Source of the DNA: Mytilus californianus
Lineage: Eukaryota > Mollusca > Bivalvia > Mytilida > Mytilidae
Length of the DNA: 64,000 nt
NCBI RefSeq assembly: GCF_021869535.1
Contig: NW_026262679.1
Coordinates: 44,438,426-44,502,425, forward strand
Direction of reading: 5' to 3'
This document shows positions 39,754 to 43,648 of the stretch, in pieces; positions within the stretch are counted from its first letter, which is position 1, and each line of letters opens with the position of its first letter. The notes under the pieces were generated by a model that was not told the DNA's origin, did no database searches, and saw only the letters and a program-made list of their open reading frames with translations. The translations under genes were made by a program, and so were the position numbers.

Positions 39754-41915
39754 ATATATATATATATATATATAAACGCCTAAAAAGTGTACACAACAAC
39801 ACCAATAACAAAAAAAGGAACTATAAATGTAATTATTTATAAATATTTCGGATAACAGATATCCTTCATTAGTAAATATGATTGTGATGTTGAATGAATC
39901 ATATATCAGTCTACTTAAATTAAACTATAACAATCTTGAAATTTATACAATAAAAAAGTCAAACCGAACATCAGGTAAGACGCTTGCACAATTCTAAATA
40001 TGTGTTAAACACGACATAGGTTATATTATAAGTTATCTACGTTCATATCCGTAGATATGGACATTTTAATACCCTGAAGTATCCAAGTACACCCTGAGGC
40101 GCAGCCGAAGGGTGTACAGGGTACTGAAGGGTGTTAAAATATCCATATCTACGGATATGAACGTAGATAACGAATTTATCCCCGGTCTTAGTCTAAATCT
40201 GGCGATTTTTAGAGAAATTCGACCACAAAGTTAAAAGTGAAAGCAACGTTTTTTTCATTTTTTAAATATCTTTTATTGAAATTTGGGAATTTGACATATT
40301 TTTAACGGGGTGTAGTTCTACCTTTGGTAGAACTCTACAGGTATACAAATATAAGACGTTTTTAAACTAGAGACAGAGAAACTGAAATGGGTCGAATTTG
40401 GCGCGCAATGTTGTGAGAGTTACATCATAAACGGTGTGACGTCAACGTGGGTCATTTGCATAGCTAGGTCAGTAGTACCATTCATTGACAATGCGGCTGC
40501 ATAGTGATGCATTTACTAAAATGAGTGCAAATAATCGATATAATAAGATAAAATCGTTAGTGGATTAAATATTTAATTATACAGACATCATGGAAAATCT
40601 ACAGAATTCGATATTTCATAAGGAACAACCATGGAACTAAGGAAAACGCGCGTGAAATTCCCCGATGTAATGGGTAGCAACGTCCGGGGATATGGGTTAG
40701 CAACACCCAGGGGCTATGGGTTTTGTAACGACGTGCGTTAACCAATCAGAATCCTAGAAATATACTAAGCCGGGGATAAGACTAATTACAGCAGAGAGTT
40801 CAAATATATGCTTTAAATAAAAAATAATAATGTGCGATATGAACTAGCACAATTCTAAAGCTTTAACGGTGACGACAGTTATGATGTTACAAGAACGATT
40901 GCGTCAATAAGAATTCCAAATAAACAGCACTGAACGATCTAAATTTGTAAATATTTCAAATTTGACAACGGTAGAGTAGTTACAACAGAGTCTGCGTATT
41001 TAAACATCGCAAACAAACGGCCGTTAAAATATGATAATAAATTTTGACTAAGGTTAACTAGTTGAACGTGGCTTGGCACTTTTACATCCCTCACAAAAAT
41101 TAAGCAATTTAAATTGGTATATTCAACAGATTTTAGAGATGAGTAAAGTAAAGAAATAGAAACAGAGACTGTAATAATAAGTAATATAACCCAAATGTGA
41201 AGCACTGCATGGAGTCGAACTACATCTTTTCATTTATCCTATTTGGTGCCAAAGTTGTTAATTTTCTTATCCAAAATCTTTCCCGAGTGAGTCTATCCTC
41301 CCTAGACCAAACAGAGTTGTGGTCAATGATTGTAATGGTCAGTCGATTGAGATCTGCCTTAGTGTGGCCAGGGGATCTCAAATGTCGACTGAGAGGGAGG
41401 TCTGGCTTGCATTGGTAGTCGCTACGATGACCGTTCATTCGTTTGTGAAACGGCTGTTCTGACTCGCCAACATACTGTTTACCACATTCACACTGTAGGA
41501 GATACACAACATTTGTAGTCTTGCAATTAACATTGCAAAATATGGTGTATTCTGTACCAGTGGAGTGACTGTTAAAAGTCGTGTCTATGTCGTGTTTAAC
41601 ACATATTTAGAATTGTGCAAGCGTCTTACCTGATGTTCGGTTTGACTTTTTTATTGTATAAATTTCAAGATTGTTATAGTTTAATTTAAGTAGACTGATA
41701 TATGATTCATTCAACATCACAATCATATTTACTGATGAAGGATATCTGTTATCCGAAATATTTATAAATAATTACATTTATAGTTCCTTTTTTTGTTATT
41801 GGTGTTGTTGTGTACACTTTTTAGGCGTTTATATAATTTATCTATTGTGTACATGTATCGTTACTCGTAACGATCCAGCGCCGTCGTGGGAAAAATCGTT
41901 GACTATTATTCAGAC

Positions 41916-41951
<36 letters not shown>

Positions 41952-42570
41952 TCTAAATTGAAAACAACGTTCAAACCTATGATTGCGTTGGATAAAAACC
42001 GCAATTTTTATACGTGTGCATGTAAAACAAATTTATATATATATAACTTGATTTACTCCTTTGGATTAAAAAAAAAGAATCATTTATGTTGTATGCCATT
42101 AGTGTTACAAATGTACTTCCTTAATTTCTATACAAAATCAATTTAGGTTGATCCGGTTTTTTTCTTATTCTTGTTTTGTAATTTTTATGTTAAGAATTAT
42201 TGTATTTTCCATTTTGTGTCTGCCAAAATTGTCTTCGTAAGAAACTGCATGACGAATTAAATCCGATAAACATTTGAAAGTAAAAAAAAAGAATGGACAG
42301 TTAACATTTCTTTTTTGAAAGGAATAAACAGCTATATTTGACAGTAAAAGGGGACAAATTCAAAAAGAGAAAAACCAGTCTTCTTCCTGTTTTGTGGTTT
42401 ATTATTTATGAATATTTTCTCAGGCTGAGAGTAAGGCCCTCTGAATATAGTATGAGATTTGAAATTAAATTTAATAGAAAAGGCGAATTTTATATATGAG
42501 GAAATTTTAAGTAAGCTGCATTTTATCTACAGATAATGTTACTTACCATATCGGATATAGTCAACGCCAT
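12444..42570 (-). CDS. vWA - MIB/HERC2 x2 - WWE multidomain protein, 19 exons, 3' end not found
   Basis: This is a split gene assembled by eye from 19 exons: 42570-42547, 30559-30480, 30109-30072, 29800-29125, 28325-28255, 27800-27729, 26778-26641, 26116-25994, 25062-24991, 24544-24386, 22817-22726, 22356-22270, 20771-20664, 19246-19066, 18653-18510, 17678-17593, 16613-16543, 14982-14873 and 12585-12444. Every junction is GT-AG and every phase agrees, giving 2,474 nt or about 824 residues without a stop. Domains: coiled coil about 5-80; charged, low-complexity, probably disordered linker 80-300; vWA about 335-545 with MIDAS-type DTSES at 344-348 and ITDG at 449-452; MIB/HERC2 about 610-672 and 678-740; start of a WWE domain 780-825. 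By family knowledge, MIB/HERC2 and WWE occur in ubiquitin ligases and ADP-ribose-binding proteins, but no RING, HECT, ankyrin or ZZ is seen, so a role in ubiquitin or PAR signalling is inference. There is no signal peptide; basic patches KKRK and KRKKR could be nuclear signals. I do not know a named orthologue. Confidence 0.85.
12598..13040 (+). repeat. Dispersed repeat of the gccaatgagacaact family, copy 1
   Basis: gagtgccaatgagacaactt, accattataggtcaaagtac and ggcttcaacacgcagcc-like text match 34,605-35,040 nearly base for base over 440 bp in the same orientation. I recall this family from mussel sequences. It abuts the WWE exon acceptor. Confidence 0.8.
13520..14290 (-). pseudogene. Truncated, internally deleted copy of the RT element
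   Basis: Minus-strand sense LHLEIDNESRLKTKLYDKRD and FPIVNFSFLCSKIPAKPAY with 3' region to 13,520. Compared with the 7.4-8.9 kb copy about 60 bp are lost around 13,900 and the RYIDD block is frameshifted near 14,205. It lies in the intron before the WWE exon. Confidence 0.75.
14430..14640 (-). repeat. Second RT 3'-region fragment
   Basis: acaaaaaggatattcaaact, cgccatggcaaacacg and catgtggcatccgtcgtgac match the RT 3' region; it sits directly beside the copy above. Confidence 0.6.
14645..14820 (+). repeat. Dispersed repeat, inverted relative of 2,990-3,250
   Basis: ataaaaccaggtttaaccca followed by cagtttttatggatttctcc; reverse complement of text at 3,060-3,200. Confidence 0.55.
14873..14982 (-). 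CDS. Exon 18, acidic linker between MIB/HERC2 and WWE
   Basis: Acceptor TTTTTTTCAG, donor A|GTAAGT; 110 nt. It encodes GLTISSQNLIEDEQNSQPEV and then a Leu/Pro stretch ending SHKNK. A weaker donor inside it (GAG|GTGATG) gives the wrong phase for the WWE exon, so the longer form was chosen. Confidence 0.8.
15000..16540. other. Intron of gene 1, no organised content seen
   Basis: AT-rich sequence between exons 18 and 17. One small fragment at 16,190-16,350 (gagcatgccacatattcaag, ggttggtgtcccatcattga) looks repeat-derived. No exon-like frame between good splice sites was found. Confidence 0.45.
16543..16613 (-). CDS. Exon 17, end of second MIB/HERC2 domain
   Basis: Acceptor AAATTTCAG. It encodes VHWDRGRLGTYKFACDDLFE then VAV. 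Donor TG|GTGTGT, phase 2 out. V-W-D-G-Y-F is the closing half of the MIB/HERC2 fold. Confidence 0.88.
16770..17560 (+). repeat. Possible dispersed element in an intron
   Basis: The block from aaggtacgatttgggaccaa to gggcacgactcccttaaact has sharp ends and a different texture from its surroundings, and I recall similar text in mussel genomes. There is no second copy in the window, so this is a weak call. Confidence 0.3.
17593..17678 (-). CDS. Exon 16, second MIB/HERC2 domain
   Basis: Acceptor GTTTATAG. It encodes KDWKYGEQDGGRGSQGTILR then VESNGKVV. The donor must be GTA|GTATGT (phase 0): the alternative donor two bases on would put a stop in the next exon. Confidence 0.9.
18510..18653 (-). 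CDS. Exon 15, end of first and start of second MIB/HERC2 domain
   Basis: Acceptor TTCTTTTCAG, donor G|GTATTG; 144 nt. It encodes MIWVEWDSGLKNCYNYD, then CYDIKPV, completing repeat one (the V-WD-G-N-YR part), and MIAVGCKVKRG opening repeat two. Confidence 0.9.
18703..18730. repeat. (TA)n microsatellite
   Basis: About 14 TA units just upstream (right) of the exon 15 acceptor. Confidence 0.9.
19066..19246 (-). CDS. Exon 14, first MIB/HERC2 domain (N-terminal half)
   Basis: Acceptor CCGATACAG, donor G|GTATTT; 181 nt. After a 25-residue lead it encodes LGTRVRRGPNWQWKNQD then AGTVIGEDKDG. The RV-RGP-W-W-QD-GTV pattern is diagnostic of the MIB/HERC2 fold. The longer open frame to 19294 begins in the intron. 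Confidence 0.9.
19580..20130 (+). mobile_element. RT-element 3' end, plus strand
   Basis: It reads tacggacgccatcacgagtt then ggttgaccgttattgaatat, the 3' end of the RT frame, followed by the 3' region (gggtgccacatgtggagcag, ccatggcgtagtcagtttat). It has the opposite orientation to the copies at 7.4 and 13.5 kb. A 50-bp internal block (atgatgaaggtaaatccaga, gcgcttcgcacgca) is foreign to the other copies. Confidence 0.7.
20664..20771 (-). CDS. Exon 13, helical linker
   Basis: Acceptor TGCTTTTCAG, donor TAT|GTGAGT; 108 nt, phase 0 both sides. It encodes a predicted helix, IHASRIANQLEKHSELTKTS and onward to QELDAY. It joins the vWA domain to the MIB/HERC2 part. Confidence 0.85.
21330..22215 (+). 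pseudogene. Fragment of a second RT family with its 3' region
   Basis: Plus-strand sense IETDGRLQTRIYDKLDDFNF, then IVNFSFRCSNIHSAQSFGVY, ISQLIRYARVCSHYMDFINR, then frameshifts. The related domain in the 7.4-kb copy reads LEIDNEGRLKTKLYDKRDDF, so this is a different family of the same clade. The tail (acggctcctgcctaactcct, ttctccgtcaagaactcgat) extends to about 22,215, ending just before exon 12. Confidence 0.75.
22270..22356 (-). CDS. Exon 12, vWA C-terminal end
   Basis: Acceptor GATTTTTAG, donor CTG|GTAAAT; 87 nt, phase 0 both sides. It encodes IMSKVANKTSGKLIPPDQIQ and a tail, the usual last helix of a vWA domain where the residue after the fold turns to a Lys/Gln-rich stretch. Confidence 0.85.
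22600..22657 (+). repeat. Remnant of a hammerhead-bearing repeat family
   Basis: tgcgtttggcgtaccatttt then gtaagcccggtatctt is the 3' part of the repeat that at 27,467 keeps stem II of a hammerhead. The ribozyme core is not preserved here. Confidence 0.4.
22726..22817 (-). CDS. Exon 11, vWA domain
   Basis: It encodes DKTITNIALRGMKIFCVPIG and flanking residues, the last helix and strand of the vWA fold. Two acceptors exist: 22833 (phase 0) and 22817 (phase 1). Only the 22817 acceptor keeps frame with the phase-1 exon before it. Donor GAC|GTAAGC, phase 0 out. Confidence 0.82.
22925..23035 (+). repeat. Dispersed repeat fragment
   Basis: gttcctcgcccagttttgtc then acaactgtcatacatgtggg is the inverse of 3,195-3,255, and ataaaaccaggtttaaccca repeats 14,665. 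Confidence 0.6.
23040..24380. other. Intron of gene 1, nothing organised seen
   Basis: AT-rich sequence with two overlapping chance frames near 23,862-24,193 that lack splice context and family motifs. Confidence 0.45.
24386..24544 (-). CDS. Exon 10, vWA domain, third MIDAS loop
   Basis: Acceptor TTTCTAAAG, donor G|GTAAAC; 159 nt. It encodes the strand LPYIIVITDGMATRVDAPGE, where ITDG carries the third MIDAS aspartate, then an unusual serine/leucine-rich stretch (LSVSSLLASISF) before the next helix. The plus-strand frame at 24373-24567 is its shadow. Confidence 0.88.
24991..25062 (-). CDS. Exon 9, vWA domain, second MIDAS loop
   Basis: Acceptor GTATTTCAG, donor T|GTAAGT; 72 nt. It encodes KLHPGGPSPLAAGLLMALSG. 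This is the loop that in classical vWA domains supplies the MIDAS threonine (GGTPL); here a serine takes that place (GPSPL), which would still coordinate a metal. Confidence 0.88.
25234..25344. repeat. 111-bp foldback (hairpin) element in an intron
   Basis: Perfect 20-bp outer arms aggttattgatgtgtaaact and agtttacacatcaataacct (25,234-25,253 and 25,325-25,344) enclose an inner hairpin ataaaagtcc-ttcg-ggacttttat and the pair cacaaact/agtttgtg. This could be a MITE or an RNA hairpin. Confidence 0.8.
25994..26116 (-). CDS. Exon 8, vWA domain
   Basis: Acceptor TTTGGACAG, donor G|GTAATA; 123 nt, phase 1 in and out. It encodes a strand, turn and strand of the vWA core: DNVGLAHFGEDTELIMHPLA. The open frame continues leftward of the donor by chance, but the splice site fits the next exon. 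Confidence 0.88.
26641..26778 (-). CDS. Exon 7, vWA domain start with MIDAS DxSxS
   Basis: Acceptor CTTAACAG, donor G|GTAAAA; phase 1 in and out. It encodes the first strand and helix of the vWA fold: YMLLLDTSESMQGEKFDTM. DTSES is the metal-ion-dependent adhesion site motif. The hydrophobic strand before it and the MQGEKF helix after it match the intracellular vWA family. Confidence 0.9.
27455..27535 (+). ncRNA. Decayed hammerhead ribozyme of a dispersed repeat
   Basis: Reading 27,467 on: tgacgagtcttattaagac then aaaacgagcgtctggcgtac. Stem II (GTCTT/AAGAC, loop ATT) is perfect and stem III (CG-AG-CG) followed by TC fits a type I hammerhead. Core bases are damaged: the C of CUGA is A, and GAAA has become AAAA, so it should not cleave. 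Sequences with intact cores of this kind are, by memory, common in bivalve retrozymes. Confidence 0.5.
27729..27800 (-). CDS. Exon 6, acidic/aromatic segment before the vWA domain
   Basis: Acceptor TCTTTTAG, donor GTACAC; 72 nt; phase 1 in and out. It encodes FDSGQKVHSYEEWLEIATQS and a short tail. It has no named domain but sits directly before the vWA fold. Confidence 0.8.
27906..27972 (-). CDS. Possible alternative first exon of the vWA-MIB-WWE gene
   Basis: A short frame starts with ATG at 27972, encodes MNEEQLIDDHYK then VILYVDESET, and ends at donor G|GTGAAC. Its end phase (1) is exactly what the exon at 27800-27729 needs, giving Asp-Phe-Asp at the join. It cannot be an internal exon after exon 5: each acceptor I tried upstream of the ATG gives a stop or the wrong frame. 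If used, it would make an isoform without coiled coil and linker. This is inference; an internal promoter is not visible. Confidence 0.35.
28080..28200 (+). repeat. Dispersed repeat with ctgatgagg...cc motif
   Basis: gcgttcctgatgaggttaaa then tccagacaatcgctcc is a relative of 19,925-19,965 (atgatgaaggtaaatccaga caagcgct) and 28,533-28,575. The following text, cagctgatggactggtgtcc, is the inverse of 19,570-19,620. A ribozyme relationship is possible but the GAAA core is absent. Confidence 0.4.
28255..28325 (-). CDS. Exon 5, linker
   Basis: Acceptor TTTTTCAG, donor GTAATT; 71 nt. It encodes RQNKETNIGSSGRQMTMAKM and a few more residues. Phase 2 in, phase 1 out. No domain. Confidence 0.75.
29125..29800 (-). 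CDS. Exon 4, coiled-coil end and long basic/disordered linker
   Basis: The largest exon, 676 nt, about 225 residues. It begins GIEERLVKVENTS, finishing the coiled coil, then becomes charged and low in hydrophobics, with the basic patches SKKRKSS and CYKRKKRCF and a Gln/Glu/Lys/Ser-rich middle. No domain is recognised. Donor GTATGG, phase 2 out. The open frame seen on the plus strand at 29280-29462 is a shadow of this exon. Confidence 0.85.
30072..30109 (-). CDS. Exon 3, coiled-coil segment
   Basis: A 38-nt exon with a strong acceptor (T-rich then ACAG) and donor GTAGAT. It encodes QGELSNEIKRLA and continues the helix of exon 2. Phase 2 in, phase 1 out. Confidence 0.75.
30391..30440 (+). repeat. 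Third remnant of the hammerhead-bearing family
   Basis: gaaatgcacgtctgacgtac then aaaattataagcctgatatg: GAAA and the GTC cleavage triplet remain, but stem II and CUGAUGA are lost. It lies 40 bp left of the exon 2 donor. Confidence 0.4.
30480..30559 (-). CDS. Exon 2, coiled-coil segment
   Basis: Acceptor TTTTTTAAG, donor GTAAGT; phase 0 in, phase 2 out. It encodes LETIQNGLQDLQQTQDRV and a short continuation, a heptad-like glutamine-rich helix. It is separated from exon 1 by a 12-kb intron full of repeats. Confidence 0.8.
30740..31080 (-). repeat. Dispersed repeat of the gccaatgagacaact family, inverted
   Basis: gggggttgagcgcccgcata, gtcgttggttgatctctgtc and tggttgtctcattggcaatc are the inverse of the 12.6/34.6-kb family and match 51,445-51,665. 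Confidence 0.65.
31740..32230 (+). repeat. Composite dispersed repeat
   Basis: gaaatgagtaatgtgtcaaa gagacaag, caatgcagcgagaaactccc and gctcctgacttgggacgggc; typical repeat text from mussel genomes (recalled). The two opposed frames here (31,960 and 32,002) are incidental. Confidence 0.6.
32240..33530. other. Intron 1 of gene 1, mostly unassigned
   Basis: Contains short repeat scraps (gtgcctgttccaagtcagga at 32,585) and AT-rich text. A tRNA-like B-box (ggttcaaatc) near 33,173 is isolated. No exon seen. Confidence 0.4.
33540..33835. repeat. Cluster of TTTGCNGCAA-type motifs, left
   Basis: Over 15 variants of tttgc(a/c/g)gcaa, such as gcaagtttgcggcaaac, ttgctgcaagcttgcggcaa and tgtttgccgcaagattgcag, irregularly spaced. 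Locally richer in G+C than its surroundings. The motif is nearly self-complementary, so all overlapping frames on both strands (33,421-33,842) are by-products. Confidence 0.75.
34335..34515. repeat. Cluster of TTTGCNGCAA-type motifs, right
   Basis: gcaagtttgccgcaagtttg, cagcaaacagttgcggcaag and gtttgcggcaaatgtttgcc. Same motif as at 33.5 kb; the two clusters flank 500 bp of ordinary sequence. Confidence 0.75.
34600..35040 (+). repeat. Dispersed repeat of the gccaatgagacaact family, copy 2
   Basis: Same family and orientation as 12,598-13,040; gatgtggtatgagtgccaat, accattataggtcaaggtac, cttggctcacacc-like text and cagcgggattaaacgtttta are present. Confidence 0.8.
35470..35700 (+). repeat. Dispersed repeat, sister of 2,050-2,560
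   Basis: agtacgatttgagagtactc then acagttactgacagctagtt, followed by aacgtcatgaacagtcaaag. Carries one minisatellite-like unit. Confidence 0.55.
35710..36625. other. AT-rich intron sequence before the 538-bp array
   Basis: No coding frame, splice-flanked exon or repeat copy recognised. Some mitochondrial-like AT richness but no RNA gene. Confidence 0.45.
36629..39486. repeat. 538-bp tandem repeat array, about 5.3 copies
   Basis: Units recur with period 538, 538, 541 and 538 bp (for example gatccgtttat at 37,090, 37,628, 38,166, 38,707 and 39,245). Units are nearly identical, differing at a few bases. Each has open frames on both strands (105 and 73 residues forward; 86 and 64 reverse), but base changes do not favour any frame and no family is recognised. 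The last unit is cut at caatttagac (39,486), and an 83-bp inverted piece starts at the same base at 41,951. Confidence 0.92.
39494..39693. repeat. 200-bp long hairpin (foldback element)
   Basis: Left arm tactatgtaccggatcgtct and onward to cacaacgatactaata; right arm is its reverse complement with one mismatch seen (tctagacgat against tctatacgat). The loop is a few tattag units. It sits between the end of the 538-bp array and the microsatellite before the Penelope-like arm. Confidence 0.88.
39718..39773. repeat. (CT)n then (TA)n microsatellite
   Basis: About 15 CT units then about 10 TA units, ending at the boundary of the inverted arm. Confidence 0.9.
39772..40020 (-). repeat. Inverted arm 1 of the Penelope-like element
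   Basis: It begins aacgcctaaaaagtgtacac and ends tgttaaacacgacatag. It is the reverse complement of 41,585-41,833. The ribozyme-like core in this arm reads CTAATGA on the minus strand, a change from the CTGATGA of arm 2. Confidence 0.85.
40033..40172. repeat. 140-bp foldback nested in the Penelope-like element
   Basis: gttatctacgttcatatccg tagatatgg at the left and its reverse complement ccatatctacggatatgaac gtagataac at the right, with a second inner pair taccctg-like and gtgtac blocks. Arms about 37 bp. Confidence 0.8.
40176..40786. mobile_element. MITE-like element with ttatccccgg termini
   Basis: It begins tttatccccggtcttag and ends ctaagccggggataag, an imperfect 15-bp terminal inverted repeat, about 610 bp apart. 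No frame inside. The right part has duplicated motifs (gggtagcaacgtccgggg, gggttagcaacacccagggg). Its boundary to the 140-bp foldback on the left is abrupt. Confidence 0.6.
41220..41606 (-). pseudogene. GIY-YIG endonuclease domain of a Penelope-like element
   Basis: The open frame reads HSTGTEYTIFCNVNCKTTNV, then VYLLQCECGKQYVGESEQPF (the GIY-YIG strand pair as VYLL...YVG), HKRMNGHRSDY (catalytic Arg region), SRHLRSPGHTKADLNRL and a C-terminal ERFWIRKLTTLAP block. The protein ends at 41,220. Its upstream RT is missing, cut by the inverted arm, so the element is dead. Confidence 0.85.
41585..41833 (+). repeat. Inverted arm 2 of the Penelope-like element
   Basis: ctatgtcgtgtttaacacat to cactttttaggcgtttata. 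The right edge of the GIY-YIG frame runs straight into this arm. Confidence 0.85.
41726..41770 (+). ncRNA. Hammerhead-like ribozyme core in arm 2
   Basis: Seen: tattta, CTGATGA, a, GGATA-tctgt-TATCC, GAAA, tatt, TA, taaata. The 6-bp stem I (tattta/taaata), 5-bp stem II and GAAA fit a type I hammerhead with a minimal stem III (one A-U pair) and predicted cleavage after A41,764. Against it: one extra A sits between CUGAUGA and stem II, unlike the textbook motif. Hammerheads are known in pseudo-LTRs of Penelope-like elements. Confidence 0.45.
41920..42033 (+). repeat. (TA)n followed by an 83-bp inverted piece of the 538-bp unit
   Basis: After about 14 TA units, gtctaaattgaaaacaacgt onward is the reverse complement of the last 83 bp of the array at 39,404-39,486, with the same break point. 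Confidence 0.85.
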
Positions 42571-42616
42571 GATCAGTTAGTCTGAACGCAATTAACAAGA
42601 TCTCTATCTGTGTCCG
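42547..42616 (-). CDS. Exon 1 (start-codon exon) of the vWA-MIB-WWE gene
   Basis: The acceptor (pyrimidine tract then TAG) precedes 42616 and the donor GTAAGT follows 42547. The start ATG is 42570-42568 and encodes MALTISDM in phase 0. Its context ATCATGG has A at -3 and G at +4, and an in-frame TAA lies 9 nt upstream, so translation must begin here unless initiation is non-AUG. Because a good acceptor precedes it, a further non-coding 5' exon probably lies to the right. The other open frame through this exon was discarded because it meets a stop in the next exon. Confidence 0.7.
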
Positions 42617-42765
42617 CTACAAAAAAGGAAATAAAAAAACCCCGACATGTTTAACTACTTTAGGAATCTCTCATCATTTTATTTAACGTCTGTGAAAATA
42701 TTAACATTTACAATTAATACTTTCTTCGAAGTATATATATATTTACAATTAATACTTTCTTCGAA

Positions 42766-42807
<42 letters not shown>

Positions 42808-43640
42808 CTCAAAATCTTCCACTTCTCAATAAATTCATTACTACCATAGATGTATAAACCCATCTATGTTACTACTTCAAATGGAAACGGTGAAATTTCA
42901 GGTGTACTGTTGACACTCAACATGCGAACAATGACTAATAAATTAGATAAAACCTAAGCACCCTAAGCTTGCAGATTGATGACCGTGTTCAACGTTTTTT
43001 TTAAGTGGAGTAATGGTTGTTCCGTCTATGATCTCTTTTAAAATGATTAAAACAAATCGTTATAGCATTCTACAAAAATAAGGAATAATTAATTACATAA
43101 AACACTATAGATACATTTTAAACTTACTTTCTGTTTTAAAGGCAAGCTCCATTATTGTTAACTTATATTAAAGTTCCGTTTGAGAGAAAAAAAAATAGTA
43201 ACTATTTATAGAAACGTGTTTAATTGTGTATAAATAGGATAAAATGAGATCAATATAGGACACAAAAGTGAAACTAAAAGCTAGCTCGTTTTAGGAGGTA
43301 ATATGACATCGAACGAATTCAAAGTGTTTGCACAAATTACACATTTTGTGACTGGATGAAATATATGTCGATAAAAAGAATTTATATTTTTAAGAGGAGT
43401 TTGTGTATTTTTTTTATTTTTTTGCTGTGAAATTCTCAAAATTTAACGAAACCTGTAGCGGAAGGACGTCTGTGTGTGTGTTTTTTGTGTGTTTTTTTTC
43501 GTTCTGGAAGCAAATTATATTGTTATCATTAAGTCCAGGAGAACAATTTAGTGTATATGTTAGTCGTTAGTTAATTTTTTCTCTAAAATTGTTTCAGGTA
43601 TTAGGTTCTTCAGTAAAACAACAAGCTTTCTCAAATGATA
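42617..43640. other. Upstream flank of gene 1
   Basis: AT-rich sequence with microsatellite. It should hold the promoter or an upstream non-coding exon, but I cannot recognise a TATA box or initiator with confidence. Confidence 0.35.
42718..42803. repeat. Duplicated flank and (TA)n microsatellite
   Basis: tttacaattaatactttctt cgaagtatatatata occurs twice in tandem (about 32 bp each), then about 17 TA units. Confidence 0.85.
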
Positions 43641-43648
43641 ATTTATTA

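Larger units (their letters stand above)
39772..41833 (-). mobile_element. Truncated Penelope-like element with inverted terminal arms
   Basis: Two 249-bp arms in inverted orientation (39,772-40,020 and 41,585-41,833) enclose a GIY-YIG endonuclease frame (41,606-41,220) and 3' sequence. Penelope-like elements carry an RT followed by a GIY-YIG domain and end in pseudo-LTRs that may be inverted; here the RT is absent, so it is 5'-truncated. A 0.75-kb foldback/TIR composite (40,033-40,786) is nested between the GIY-YIG frame and the left arm. Confidence 0.75.

Noticed and set aside
42547-42616. A second, longer open reading of exon 1 (beginning RTQIEILLIAF).
   Set aside because: In that frame the exon ends in phase 1 and runs into a stop in exon 2; the ATG frame fits instead.
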